Below, in pieces: positions 18,542 through 28,866 of a stretch of DNA of 64,000 nt. Numbering within the stretch: the stretch's first letter is position 1; each line of letters starts with the position of its first letter. A program made the translations under genes and the position numbers. This DNA comes from an uncultured Aquitalea sp. (lineage in GTDB: Bacteria > Pseudomonadota > Gammaproteobacteria > Burkholderiales > Chromobacteriaceae), in the NCBI RefSeq assembly GCF_945957525.1, contig NZ_CAMFLA010000014.1:1-64000 (forward strand), given 5' to 3'. Under the pieces are notes generated by a model. It did no database searches, was not told where the DNA came from, and was given only the letters and a program-made list of their open reading frames with translations.

Positions 18542-19573
18542 TCATCCGGCCCAGTGACCATGCGCATCGCGGCGGCGGTACAGGGCAAGACGCGGGGTCA
18601 CCGCTCGCCAGCGCCGGCGAGCGGCCGGCTGCAGGCAGCGCCCCAGCAGCGTGGCGGCGCAGGCCAGCAACAACATGGCCGTCGCGTTGTGCGCCACCGC
18701 CACCGGCAAGGGCAATGCCAGCAAGACATTGGCCATGCCCAAGCCCACCTGCGCGGCCCACAGGACGATCAGCAAGAGCGCGTGCGCGCGCAACTCCGCC
18801 TCGCGCCAGGCCAGCCAGGTGCAACGCCAAGCCAGTACGCTGACCAGCAGCGCGCCCAGCCGGTGCAGCCAATGCACAGCGATCAGGCTTTCGCCCGCCA
18901 AGGGCGCGCCATCCGCCGCCTCGCCGGCTTCTCGCAACCAATGAAACGCCTGATCGAAGCGCATGGCCGGCCACCATTCGCCGTTGCAGGCGGGAAATCC
19001 CTGACAGGCCAGCGCGGCGTGACTGGACGATACCCAACCGCCCAGTGCGACCTGCGCCAGCAATGCCAACACCAGCAGACTCAGGGCGCGGCGCAAGCCC
19101 TTGCTCGCCGCCAGAGGACGCCAGGCGGGCGACAAGGCGCGCCACGCCAGCGTCGCGACAATGCTCATGCCCAGCAGCAAGTGCAGCGTCACGACCACCG
19201 GTTTGAGCAACAAGGCAACAGTCAGCATGCCAAGCAGGCCCTGCGCCAGCACTGCCGTCAGGAGAAGGTTGGCCGAAGCGCGGCCCTGCCGACGACGGCG
19301 GGCTTGGCAGGCCGTCAGCAGAATGCAAACGCCCAGCAGACTGGCGGCGTAACGGTGAGCCATCTCTTTCCAGGCCTTGTCCAGACTGACCGGCCCGGCG
19401 GGATTGGCGCTTTCAGCGCGCAAGATATCGGCGCGGGCGTGATGCGGCGATACGTGGCCATAGCAGCCCGGCCAGTCAGGGCAGCCCAGCCCGGCGTCCG
19501 ACAACCGCACATACGCCCCCAGCGGCACCACCAGACAAGCCAGCAATAGCGAAAACCAGGCGAGTCGTCTCAT
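18542..19573 (-). CDS. ctaA: Heme A synthase CtaA
   Basis: A 343-residue, eight-helix membrane protein that oxidises the C8 methyl of heme O to give heme A. It shows [21 protein letters not shown], an early His-containing helix ([12 protein letters not shown]), [20 protein letters not shown] and a late heme-binding His ([12 protein letters not shown]). ATG 19573 has a very strong GGAGGAGG-type ribosome site. It pairs with ctaB, 16 nt downstream. Confidence 0.94.
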   Translation of the reverse strand: MRRLAWFSLLLACLVVPLGAYVRLSDAGLGCPDWPGCYGHVSPHHARADILRAESANPAGPVSLDKAWKEMAHRYAASLLGVCILLTACQARRRRQGRASANLLLTAVLAQGLLGMLTVALLLKPVVVTLHLLLGMSIVATLAWRALSPAWRPLAASKGLRRALSLLVLALLAQVALGGWVSSSHAALACQGFPACNGEWWPAMRFDQAFHWLREAGEAADGAPLAGESLIAVHWLHRLGALLVSVLAWRCTWLAWREAELRAHALLLIVLWAAQVGLGMANVLLALPLPVAVAHNATAMLLLACAATLLGRCLQPAARRRWRAVTPRLALYRRRDAHGHWAG

Positions 19574-19592
19574 CCCCCCTCCTCCCGGACTG

Positions 19593-20093
19593 TCAGCCAA
19601 GCCCGTTGTTGGTTTTCAGCACGCGCGCCACTTCCTGGATGATGCGGCGCGGTTCCTGATCATCCGCGTAAAACAGCACCTGATTGCCCAGCGGATCCAC
19701 CAGATAGAAGCCATCGCTGCGCACGCCGGAACGAGGCGCGGGCAGCACGGCAACGCCGACCTCCGGTGCGGGGCCGGCTGCCGCCATCAAGGCCGCCCGG
19801 CTCAGGCGGGCGGCAGCTTCGCCCTGCGCGGCGCGGATTTGGCGCAAAGTGAACTGGCGCTGACGGCATGCGCCATCGCAGGGAGAACTCACTACGCCGG
19901 CCAGCACCCAGCGTCCCTTGGGCCAGGCCGGGCTGGCGGCCGCGGGAAAGGGCCGGGTGGGCAGCAAAACGCCATAACTGCCCCCGCCGGCCGGCACTCG
20001 ACCGAAATACAAGGCGCTGGACGCCAGCACCGGCAACAGGCACAGGGCCAGCATCAGCCACAACAGGATGCGACTTCGCTTCTCATGACTCAT
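19593..20093 (-). CDS. Cox-cluster membrane-anchored protein with Cx3C motif, possible assembly factor
   Basis: A 166-residue protein with one N-terminal membrane helix (LLWLMLALCLLPVLASSALY) and a periplasmic domain of about 130 residues. It carries SSPCDGACRQRQF, a Cx3C pair spaced as in SCO-type copper chaperones (CPDVC), and a C-terminal VDPLGNQVLFYADD like the thioredoxin-fold end of SCO proteins. Its start overlaps the SURF1 stop by 11 nt, with AAGGGG before ATG 20093. A divergent SCO-like oxidase assembly role is my inference; I do not recognise a named family. Confidence 0.7.
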   Translation of the reverse strand: MSHEKRSRILLWLMLALCLLPVLASSALYFGRVPAGGGSYGVLLPTRPFPAAASPAWPKGRWVLAGVVSSPCDGACRQRQFTLRQIRAAQGEAAARLSRAALMAAAGPAPEVGVAVLPAPRSGVRSDGFYLVDPLGNQVLFYADDQEPRRIIQEVARVLKTNNGLG

Positions 20094-20796
20094 GCTCGCG
20101 CCCCTTGCCATAACGCCGCGCCTGCCAGCACAAACACAGACCCAGCAAAGCCCATTGCAGGGCATAGCCGTAATGACGGGCGGAGGACAGCGGCGGATCT
20201 TCCGGCCAGACCGTCATGCCAGCCTGCGGATTGAGCGCCACCACACCCGCGCGCCAAACGCCGGGCCAAAGCGCCATCAAGGCTTGACGATCCAGCCGGT
20301 CCACCACGCCCGTCGCGCCCACCCGTGCCCCGCCCAGCACAAAACGCTCATGCCAGGGCTGCCACAGCCCGCTGACGTCCCGGCCCGGCCGCCACGGCGG
20401 GACGGGACGGCCTTCGGCCAACCAGCCCAGATCCAGCAAAACCCGGCTGCCGTCCGCCAGCGCCGCCGGCTGCAATACGCGATAACCCGGCTTGCCTTCC
20501 AGCAGGCTGTTGTCCAGCAACACCGGCTCGCCCAATGGCGCGGCACGCCCCAGGCGCACGCTTTGCCAGCCCGGCGCGGCGTCTGCCGGCAGGCTTTGCA
20601 TGATTTGCGGCGGCCGGGTTTGCGAAGCCGCCAGCGCATCTTCCCAGCTGGCTTTCTCCACGCCGCGCAACACTTGCCACAGCGACAGCACAAACGGTAA
20701 CAAGGCGATAACCATCAGAAACCCACGCAGCCGCTTTTTGCCACTAGACTGAAAACTGGTTCGGCCCGCGCCGGCCCCTCCGGAGGAAGCGCCCAT
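20083..20796 (-). CDS. SURF1-family cytochrome oxidase assembly protein
   Basis: About 237 residues with an N-terminal helix (FLMVIALLPFVLSLWQVLRG), the SURF1 GYRVLQPAAL and VLLDLGWLAEGR (normally the 'VLV(N/D)RGW(I/V)' stretch), and a C-terminal helix (HYGYALQWALLGLCL). SURF1 proteins help heme A insertion. The start is uncertain: ATG 20796 shares its bases with the opposing ATG at 20795 (a CATG), while ATG 20715 would begin right at the membrane helix. The C-terminal tail overlaps the next gene. Confidence 0.82.
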   Translation of the reverse strand: MGASSGGAGAGRTSFQSSGKKRLRGFLMVIALLPFVLSLWQVLRGVEKASWEDALAASQTRPPQIMQSLPADAAPGWQSVRLGRAAPLGEPVLLDNSLLEGKPGYRVLQPAALADGSRVLLDLGWLAEGRPVPPWRPGRDVSGLWQPWHERFVLGGARVGATGVVDRLDRQALMALWPGVWRAGVVALNPQAGMTVWPEDPPLSSARHYGYALQWALLGLCLCWQARRYGKGREHES

Positions 20797-20995
20797 GAAA
20801 CTCGTCGCCATTTTTCTGCTCGCCTGCATCCTGCTGTCCCTGTTCTGGGGACTGGGCGGGCTGATGCGCGCCGATGCCGGTTCGCCGCGCCTCATCCGCT
20901 CGCTGACCTTGCGCGTCGGCCTGTCCATCGGACTGTTCATGCTGTTGATCCTCGGCGCGCTGTTTGGCTGGTGGCGTCCGCATCAGGCTCACTGA
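20795..20995 (+). CDS. DUF2909 twin-transmembrane protein
   Basis: A 66-residue protein made of two membrane helices (VAIFLLACILLSLFWGLGGL and VGLSIGLFMLLILGALFGWW) joined by RADAGSPRLIRSLTLR, typical of DUF2909 proteins next to cox3/SURF1 in betaproteobacteria. GGAGGAAG lies 5 nt before the ATG. It reads against every other gene of the oxidase cluster and ends 6 bp from the coxC stop. Confidence 0.85.
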   Translation: MKLVAIFLLACILLSLFWGLGGLMRADAGSPRLIRSLTLRVGLSIGLFMLLILGALFGWWRPHQAH

Positions 20996-21001
20996 GGCGG
21001 G

Positions 21002-21862
21002 CTACAACCAGTACACGAAGACGAACAGCAACAACCACACCACATCCACGAAGTGCCAGTACCATGACGCCGCCTCGAAGGCGAAATGATGGCGCTCGTC
21101 AAAATGCCCCCGCATCACCCGCAGCCACACCACCGCCAGGATGATGGTGCCCAGCAGCACATGCAGGCCGTGGAAGCCGGTCAGCAGGTAGAAGGTCATG
21201 CCGTAAGCGCCGGACGCCAGCGTGAGATTGAGTTCGCTGATGGCATGGCGGTATTCATGCACCTGCAGCGTGAGAAACAAGACCCCCAGACACACCGTGG
21301 CTAGCAGACCCCATTTGAGCTGGAAGCGGTCGCCGCTGAGCATGCCCCAGTGCGCCAGCGTCACCGTGGCCCCGGAGGTAAGCAGCACTAGCGTATTGAT
21401 GGCCGGCAAGCCCAGCGCCTCCATCGCGCTGTAGACGTCGGTGATGCCGGGGCCGGTGGCCAGCGGCCAGGCGGCGTCGAAGTCCGGATACAGCAACTTG
21501 TAGTCGGCGCTGCCCAAGGTGGGCAGCGAGACCACGCGCACCCAGAACAGCGCGCCAAAAAAAGCGGCGAAGAACATCACCTCGGAAAAGATGAACCAAC
21601 CCATGCCCCAGCGGAAGGAAAGGTCTTCCTTTCCCTGATAATTGCCGCGCAGGCTCTCGCGAATGACGTCGCCAAACCAGCCCAGCAGCATGTACAACAG
21701 GATCAGCGCGCCGGCCAGCAAACCCCAGCGACCGGCCGGCATGCCGTTGACGGCAAAGGCCGCTCCCAGCCCCAGGCAAAACAGCGCCACTGCACCCACT
21801 ACCGGCCAGCGCGACGGGTCCGGCACGAAATAATGCGTTTGCGACCGCGACATGACCGTCAT
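21002..21862 (-). CDS. coxC: Cytochrome c oxidase subunit III
   Basis: A 286-residue seven-helix subunit III. Recognisable are HYFVPDPSRWPVVG, SFRWGMGWFIFSEVMFFAAF with the conserved Glu, YLLTGFHGLHVLLGTI, and the end FEAASWYWHFVDVVWLLLF. ATG 21862 has AAGGAG 6 nt upstream; a GTG just before and an ATG four codons later are alternatives. Confidence 0.96.
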   Translation of the reverse strand: MTVMSRSQTHYFVPDPSRWPVVGAVALFCLGLGAAFAVNGMPAGRWGLLAGALILLYMLLGWFGDVIRESLRGNYQGKEDLSFRWGMGWFIFSEVMFFAAFFGALFWVRVVSLPTLGSADYKLLYPDFDAAWPLATGPGITDVYSAMEALGLPAINTLVLLTSGATVTLAHWGMLSGDRFQLKWGLLATVCLGVLFLTLQVHEYRHAISELNLTLASGAYGMTFYLLTGFHGLHVLLGTIILAVVWLRVMRGHFDERHHFAFEAASWYWHFVDVVWLLLFVFVYWL

Positions 21863-21877
21863 CACCCTCTCCTTCTC

Positions 21878-22054
21878 TCAGCCCACCAACCAGAACACCA
21901 GCAGCAATAGCCCGCCCGCCAGGCAACCGGCCAGCACAAACGCGGTCAGCACGATCTGCAGCGCCGTGAGCCGCTGGTCGCGTTGCGCGTCGGCATGGCG
22001 GCGTATGCCGATGAAGGCGGACAACACCGCGGGCACCCCGCGCCAGAAATTCAT
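21878..22054 (-). CDS. DUF2970 single-helix protein
   Basis: A 58-residue protein (MNFWRGVPAVLSAFIGIRRH, then a C-terminal membrane helix) that matches the small DUF2970 proteins found between ctaG and cox3 in betaproteobacteria. Its ATG overlaps the ctaG stop by 4 nt, supporting real translation. Function unknown to me; oxidase assembly or stability is the natural guess from context. Confidence 0.8.
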   Translation of the reverse strand: MNFWRGVPAVLSAFIGIRRHADAQRDQRLTALQIVLTAFVLAGCLAGGLLLLVFWLVG

Positions 22055-22599
22055 GATCCGCGCCCCTCTTGGCCGGACGGCACCTCGTACACCGTGTAGC
22101 CCAGCGTCACGCTGTCCACCCCGGCGGGCAGCGCCTTGTCTATCACCAGCACCACTGGAAATCGCCGTGTTTCGCCCGGCGAGAAGGCCTGCTGGCTGAA
22201 ACAGAAACATTCCAGCTTGCGCACATGCGCGGCGGCCTCGGCCGGCAGATAACGCGGAATGGCCTGCCCCACCACGCGCCGGTTGCTGTTGTTGGTGATT
22301 TCATACTCCAGCTGGATGAAATCCCCGGTGCGCCCGGCCACCAGCCTGGTCAAGGGCCGCACCTGCCAGGGCAGGCCGGCCTCCGTGGTGGCGTCCAGCA
22401 CCAGGCTCACCGGCCGCGCCGACAAGCCGGCCTGCTCCTTCGGCAAACCATCGGCGCTCACTACCCGGTTCAGCCCGGTCGCTTCGCAAATCACCCGATA
22501 AAGCGGAATCAGCCCCCAGGCGAAGGCAAACATCAGCAAGGCCGCCAACGTCAGTCGGCGCAGCAGCGCAAGGTTGGCCGAAGCCAGCGGCGCGGCCAT
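22051..22599 (-). CDS. ctaG: Cytochrome c oxidase assembly protein CtaG/Cox11
   Basis: A 182-residue copper chaperone for the CuB site. It has an N-terminal helix (LTLAALLMFAFAWGLIPLYRVICEATG) that includes a conserved Cys, here split as LTLAALLMFAFAWGLIPLYR and VICEATG. The Cox11 copper motif follows in KLECFCFSQQAFSPGE and the domain end in VTLGYTVYEV. I start at ATG 22599, with AGGAG 8 nt upstream inside the coxA stop region. Confidence 0.94.
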   Translation of the reverse strand: MAAPLASANLALLRRLTLAALLMFAFAWGLIPLYRVICEATGLNRVVSADGLPKEQAGLSARPVSLVLDATTEAGLPWQVRPLTRLVAGRTGDFIQLEYEITNNSNRRVVGQAIPRYLPAEAAAHVRKLECFCFSQQAFSPGETRRFPVVLVIDKALPAGVDSVTLGYTVYEVPSGQEGRGS

Positions 22600-22603
22600 G
22601 TCC

Positions 22604-24235
22604 TCACTCCTCATGGCGCCCGCCGCTCAGGCGGACGACCACGCCGTTTTCCTTCACTTCCAGCTGCGGCGCTTCAACAAAACTGTGATACGGCGCCGGC
22701 GTGGGAATGCGCCACTCCAGTGTATTGGCGCCGTCCCATGGCAACTGGGGCGCAGGCGCGCCGTGCCGCAGCGAGCGCAGCATGTTGAACAGGAAGATCA
22801 GTTGCCCCAGGCCGAACATGAAGGCCCCCACGCTGGCAATCTGGTTGAACTCGGTGAACTGCAGCGCGTAATCCGGAATGCGGCGCGGCATGCCGGCCAG
22901 TCCGAGAAAATGCATGGGAAAGAAGGTGACGTTGAACCACAGCAGCGACCACCAGAAATGCAGCTTGCCCAGCCGCTCGCTGTAGAGGCGGCCCGTCATC
23001 TTGGGAAACCAGTAGTAGATGGCGGCAAACAGGCTGAACAGCGCGCCGGCCACCAGCACATAGTGGAAGTGCGCCACCACGTAGTAACTGCCGTGCAACT
23101 GCACATCCACCGCCGCCACGCTGAGCGTGACCCCGGACAGGCCGCCAATGGTGAACAGCAGGATGAAGCCCACAGCAAACAGCATCGGCGTTTCAAAACT
23201 CATGCTGCCTTCCCACATGGTGGCGATCCAGTTGAACACCTTCACCCCGGTGGGCACGGCAATCAGCATGGTGGCGTACATGAAGAACAACTGCGCCGCA
23301 GCCGGCATGCCGGTAACGAACATGTGATGCGCCCACACCATGAAGGACAGTACGCCAATGGAGCTGGTGGCGTACACCATGGAGGCATAGCCGAACAGCG
23401 GTTTGCGGGCAAACGCCGGTATCACCTGGCTGACGATGCCGAATGCCGGCAGCGCCATGATGTACACCTCGGGATGGCCGAAGAACCAGAAAATGTGCTG
23501 ATAGAGTATCGGGTCTCCCCCCCCGGCCGCATTGAAAAAGTGGGTGCCGAAGTGTCGATCGGTCAGCACCATGGTGACCACGCCGGCCAGCACCGGCATC
23601 ACTGCAATGATGAGAAACGCGGTGATCAGGCTGGCCCAGGCGAACATCGGCATCTTCATCAGCGACATGCCAGGCGCGCGAAGATTGAGAATGGTGACGA
23701 TGATGTTGATCGACCCCATGATGGAACTCAGCCCCATGATGTGGATGGCGAAGATGGTCATGTCCATGCCCATGCCCATCTGGGTGGACAGCGGCGCGTA
23801 CAGCGTCCAGCCCGCCGCCGCCGCGCCGCCCGGCACGATGAAAGACAGCATCAGCAGCGCCGCCGCCGGCGGCAGCAACCAGAAGCTCCAGTTGTTCATG
23901 CGGGCAAAGGCCATGTCCGGCGCGCCTATCATCAACGGCAACATCCAGTTGGCCATGCCGGTGAAGGCCGGCATGATGGCGCCGAACACCATGATCAGGC
24001 CGTGCAGCGTCGTGAACTGGTTAAACAGCTCCGGCTGGAAAAACTGCAGCCCGGGACGGAACAACTCGGCGCGGATGCACAAAGCCAGTACCCCGCCGCT
24101 GAGGAACATGCAGAAGGAAAACCACAAGTACAGGCTGCCGATGTCCTTGTGATTGGTAGCGAACAGCCAACGCGCCAAACCCTGCGGTTTGCCGTGGTGG
24201 CCATGCCCCGCTTGGGCGATATCCGTCATGGCCAT
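22604..24235 (-). CDS. coxA: Cytochrome c oxidase subunit I
   Basis: The 543-residue, 12-helix catalytic subunit. It shows WLFATNHKDIGSLYLWF, TTLHGLIMVFGAIMPAFTG with a heme a ligand, the CuB/Tyr-cross-link region FWFFGHPEVYIMALPAFG, WAHHMFVTGMP and VAHFHYVLVAGALF with the heme ligands. ATG 24235 has AAGGAG 7 nt before it, inside the coxB end. With coxB carrying a fused cytochrome c, this is a caa3-type oxidase. Confidence 0.97.
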   Translation of the reverse strand: MAMTDIAQAGHGHHGKPQGLARWLFATNHKDIGSLYLWFSFCMFLSGGVLALCIRAELFRPGLQFFQPELFNQFTTLHGLIMVFGAIMPAFTGMANWMLPLMIGAPDMAFARMNNWSFWLLPPAAALLMLSFIVPGGAAAAGWTLYAPLSTQMGMGMDMTIFAIHIMGLSSIMGSINIIVTILNLRAPGMSLMKMPMFAWASLITAFLIIAVMPVLAGVVTMVLTDRHFGTHFFNAAGGGDPILYQHIFWFFGHPEVYIMALPAFGIVSQVIPAFARKPLFGYASMVYATSSIGVLSFMVWAHHMFVTGMPAAAQLFFMYATMLIAVPTGVKVFNWIATMWEGSMSFETPMLFAVGFILLFTIGGLSGVTLSVAAVDVQLHGSYYVVAHFHYVLVAGALFSLFAAIYYWFPKMTGRLYSERLGKLHFWWSLLWFNVTFFPMHFLGLAGMPRRIPDYALQFTEFNQIASVGAFMFGLGQLIFLFNMLRSLRHGAPAPQLPWDGANTLEWRIPTPAPYHSFVEAPQLEVKENGVVVRLSGGRHEE

Positions 24236-24237
24236 GG

Positions 24238-25362
24238 TCAGGCTCCTTGCCCCGCGCCGCGCGCGGCCTTGATCTCGGCGGGCTGCACCACCTGCCCGGT
24301 ATGGTTGCCCCAGGCATTGCGCTCGTAGGTAATGACCGCCGCGATGTCGGTATCGGACAACTGCTTGCCCCAAGCCGGCATGGCGGTGTTGCGCTTGCTG
24401 CCGTTCAGCACGATGGCGATATGCGCCGCCTTGTCGCCCGTGGCCACCGGCGAACCGTCCAGTGCCGGAAAGGCCCCCGGTATGCCCTTGCCGGTAGCCT
24501 GATGACAGGCCACGCAGTTCTGGCTGTACACCCGCTCGCCCCGGCTTTTCAGTTCCGCCAGCGTCCACACCCGAGCCGGATCATCCGCCGCCGCGGCCGC
24601 CGCCTTTTTGCGCGCGGCCAACCACAGGGCGTAATCGGCCGGGCTGCGGGCATCCACCACAATGGGCATGAAACCGTGATCCTTGCCGCACAGTTCGGAA
24701 CACTGGCCGCGATACAAGCCAGGCTTGTCGATGGTGAACCAGGCATCGCGCAAAAACCCTGGAATGGCATCCTGCTTCACCCCCAGTTGCGGCACCCACC
24801 AGGAGTGAATGACATCGTTGGCGGTCAGCAGCAGCCGCACCTTGCGACCGGTGGGCACCACCAGCGGCTCATCCACTTCCAGCAGGTAATTGGCCGGCTT
24901 GGCCGCCGTGCCGCTGATGGCCTCGCGCGGGGTGGCCAGATGGCTCATGAAACCGATGTTGTCGTCCACGTAGTCGTAGCGCCATTTCCACTGATAGCCG
25001 GTCACTTTGATGGTGAGGTCCTCGCCCCGCGTGCTTTTTTGCGCCAGCACCGCGCGCGTGGCCGGCCAGGCCATGGCCAGCAGGATCAGCAACGGCAGCA
25101 GGGTCCAGATGATCTCGACCGCCGTGTTTTCGTGGAAGTGAGCAGCCTGATGGCCCAAGGATTTGCGGTGACGGAGAATGGCGTACAGCATCACCGCCAG
25201 CACCAGCAGGAAGATGGCGCCGGTGATGGCCAGCAGCGTGGTGTGCAGGTCGTACTCCACCCTCGCCAGCGCCGTGACCGGCGTTTGCAGATTGATTTCG
25301 CCGGCGCGCGCCGCCGCCGGCCACGCCAACAAGGTGATGCCTAGCACGCGCCCAAGGGACAT
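24238..25362 (-). CDS. coxB: Cytochrome c oxidase subunit II with fused cytochrome c domain
   Basis: A 374-residue subunit II with a signal peptide (1-20), two membrane helices, and a CuA domain whose ligands are H186, C221, E223, C225, H229 and M232 (CSELCGKDHGFM). A C-terminal cytochrome c domain follows, with heme motif CVACH at 283-287 and a later Met in NTAMPAWG. The fusion marks a caa3-type oxidase that accepts electrons through its own heme c. It is the first gene of the cluster, and an 11-bp inverted repeat lies 40 nt upstream. Confidence 0.96.
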   Translation of the reverse strand: MSLGRVLGITLLAWPAAARAGEINLQTPVTALARVEYDLHTTLLAITGAIFLLVLAVMLYAILRHRKSLGHQAAHFHENTAVEIIWTLLPLLILLAMAWPATRAVLAQKSTRGEDLTIKVTGYQWKWRYDYVDDNIGFMSHLATPREAISGTAAKPANYLLEVDEPLVVPTGRKVRLLLTANDVIHSWWVPQLGVKQDAIPGFLRDAWFTIDKPGLYRGQCSELCGKDHGFMPIVVDARSPADYALWLAARKKAAAAAADDPARVWTLAELKSRGERVYSQNCVACHQATGKGIPGAFPALDGSPVATGDKAAHIAIVLNGSKRNTAMPAWGKQLSDTDIAAVITYERNAWGNHTGQVVQPAEIKAARGAGQGA

Positions 25363-25715
25363 GACATGTCTCCCCTTTGTGCGCCTGAAAAAAGATCAGG
25401 CAAATCAACCGGCTAACTGATCGAACTACCGGTTGATTTCGATCGTAGAAAGCACTTTCAACGAATACAAGAAGATTCGATGATGCAGCGCAATAGCTGT
25501 CTACTTGTCAAAAAGGGGAAAAGCGGATCAAAAACCACCAACAGCAGCCTTGCAGTGCCTTCGCAGCAAGGCCGCGCCGCCGTGGTGAATTGTGTGCGAG
25601 TTGAAGCTTGCCGTGCTGGCCGCAGCGGATCTGCATTCAACCGGGCAGTGAAAACCTCTGACGGCGATAGCGCAATCATCCCGCTGGCCCAGCACAGCCG
25701 TCGCGGGACAAGCAC
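25363..25715 (-). other. 353-bp gap between bioD and coxB (cox upstream region)
   Basis: No convincing gene. On the minus strand a GGGGAG ribosome site lies before coxB ATG 25362. Beyond it are a small 5-bp hairpin (CCTGA/TCAGG, 25384-25400) and the 11-bp inverted repeat at 25402-25439. I could not fix a confident -35/-10 pair, and no T-tailed terminator follows bioD. Confidence 0.5.
25402..25439. promoter_or_regulatory. 11-bp perfect inverted repeat upstream of coxB
   Basis: AAATCAACCGG (25402-25412) and CCGGTTGATTT (25429-25439) are perfectly inverted around a 16-bp spacer, 40-77 nt upstream of the coxB start. No T-run follows on either side, so an operator or 5' leader structure is more likely than a terminator. 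Confidence 0.45.
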
Positions 25716-26342
25716 TCAGCCCTGGTAGGGAATTTCCAGCAACATGGGCGCGGGGATGGCCGCCTTCAGCGTGGCGAGATTGTCTTCGTAGGCCAACTGA
25801 TCGGGCACCACCCGGTTGGCCACCCAGCCAGCCAGCGTCAGACCGGCGCCGCGAATGGCGCGCGCGGTCAGCAAGGCGTGGTTGATGCAACCCAACCGCA
25901 TGCCCACCACCAGGATCACCGGCAGGGCCAGACGCCGCGCCATGTCTTCCATGCAGAGCTCATCGGTCAGCGGAGCCAGCCAACCGCCGGCCGCCTCCAC
26001 CAGCACGACATCCGCCTCTTCGGCCAACCTTTGGTAATGCGCGGCGATCACTTCCAGAGAAATGAGCTGCCCCGCCTCACGCGCTGCGATATGCGGCGAC
26101 ACCGGCGGCAAAAAGCGATAGGGATTCATCAGCGCCAGGTCCTGCTGACCCGTGGCGGCGCTCAAGCGGGCCACATCGTCGTTCCACCAGCTGCCGTCGT
26201 CGCGGATTTCACAGCCGGAGGCCACCGGCTTCATGGCCAGCACGCGCCGGCCCTGTGCCTGCCAGTGGCGCGTCAACGCCACAGCAGAATGGGTCTTGCC
26301 GATTTCGGTGTCGGTGCCAGTAATGAAATAGCCTTGTGCCAT
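25716..26342 (-). CDS. bioD: Dethiobiotin synthetase BioD
   Basis: A 208-residue P-loop enzyme closing the ureido ring of biotin. GYFITGTDTEIGKTHSAVAL carries the P-loop, followed by VLAMKPVASGCE, VVLVEAAGGWLAPLTDELCM and VILVVGMRLGCINHALLTAR. ATG 26342 fits the family N-terminus, although the frame is open 49 codons further upstream. It stands alone, with no bioA/F/B/C in the window. Confidence 0.94.
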   Translation of the reverse strand: MAQGYFITGTDTEIGKTHSAVALTRHWQAQGRRVLAMKPVASGCEIRDDGSWWNDDVARLSAATGQQDLALMNPYRFLPPVSPHIAAREAGQLISLEVIAAHYQRLAEEADVVLVEAAGGWLAPLTDELCMEDMARRLALPVILVVGMRLGCINHALLTARAIRGAGLTLAGWVANRVVPDQLAYEDNLATLKAAIPAPMLLEIPYQG

Positions 26343-26748
26343 GGATGAAGGTGCTCCGCCGATATTGGGACAGGGCGGATAATACCCGCCGCAGCGGTTC
26401 GCGGTAAGCGCCTCAACCGCCATCCACCCTGCTGCAAGCAGGTTTCCAGCAGACGGCGACGACCACCACACGCGCTGTTTGCGCGGCATGGCCAGCCTTG
26501 CCCGGAAAAACAGGCGGGAAAAGCCAGCGCGACAACGCCGACCTCATGGGTCGGCAGTCGGCCGCGCTGGTCTTGTGAACCGGGGCTGCAATGTCAACGG
26601 CCTTGTGGGCCTGGGGTTTCAATACCTGATAAAACTGAAACCAGCCCGCCAACCAGCGCTGTTGCCTTCGTCCGCCCGGCAGGGAACGGGATGGGAAAAA
26701 CCTGCCGGACAGCGGGCCGTCGCGCTGGCGACGACAATGACAAACTGT
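26343..26748 (-). other. 406-bp gap between leuA and bioD
   Basis: No ORF here looks coding. On the minus strand, from leuA, there is a short hairpin (CGTCGC/GCGACG, 26718-26733) just after the stop. The larger nested hairpin at 26524-26570 follows, then the bioD leader. Confidence 0.5.
26524..26570 (-). other. Nested hairpin downstream of leuA, possible terminator
   Basis: An 8-bp outer stem (CCAGCGCG at 26524-26531 with 26563-26570) encloses a perfect 7-bp inner hairpin (GCCGACC 26537-26543 with 26549-26555). CTTTTCCC follows on the minus strand. It could end the leuA transcript or be a structured leader of bioD. The T-run is weak. Confidence 0.4.
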
Positions 26749-28545
<1,797 letters not shown>

Positions 28546-28813
28546 TGTTGTGCTCCTGCAGCATTAATGGGTTCAATGTATCGACCTGAGGACATTTCGT
28601 CAAAGATGCGATGTCTAAATTCACTCACAATTTGAAAGCCCTGTGTCAAATTCACAAATATTAGACTTAATGTCTAATATTTGCAGTGTATTTGGACTTC
28701 TTTGTGCACCACTCAGCCACAAAAACGCTAAACCGCCCGCTCGCAGCCCGGTATAACTCAGAAAATTGGACAAATTGCGCTTCGGCCAACCTTGTCTGCC
28801 TCGACAGGCACCG
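28546..28813 (-). promoter_or_regulatory. leuA upstream region with three ATGTCTAA boxes
   Basis: An AT-rich non-coding stretch upstream of the leuA frame. ATGTCTAA occurs at 28532-28539 (over the leuA start), 28611-28618 and 28670-28677. The last is one arm of the perfect dyad at 28655-28683. A CTTCGGCCAACCT motif lies at 28780-28792. I see no gene. Confidence 0.55.
28655..28683. promoter_or_regulatory. Perfect 29-bp dyad operator upstream of leuA
   Basis: CAAATATTAGAC (28655-28666) and GTCTAATATTTG (28672-28683) are perfect inverted arms of 12 bp around TTAAT. It lies 110-138 nt upstream of the first leuA ATG, and its half-site recurs twice nearer the gene. There is no T-tail, so a protein-binding operator is the best reading. 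Confidence 0.65.
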
Positions 28814-28859
28814 CCGGCATGAAAAAAGGGAGGCCAGGGCCTCCCTTTTTTCATGCCGG
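28814..28859 (-). terminator. 22-bp-stem bidirectional terminator after pssA
   Basis: The arms 28814-28835 and 28838-28859 are perfect complements (22 bp) and include A6/T6 tracts beside GGGAGGCC. Transcription from pssA (ends 28867) meets it 8 nt beyond the stop. Confidence 0.9.
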
Positions 28860-28866
28860 ACGCACG

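Noticed and set aside
26413-26652. A 79-codon minus frame between leuA and bioD
   Set aside because: No start context and no recognisable fold, and it overlaps a stable nested hairpin.
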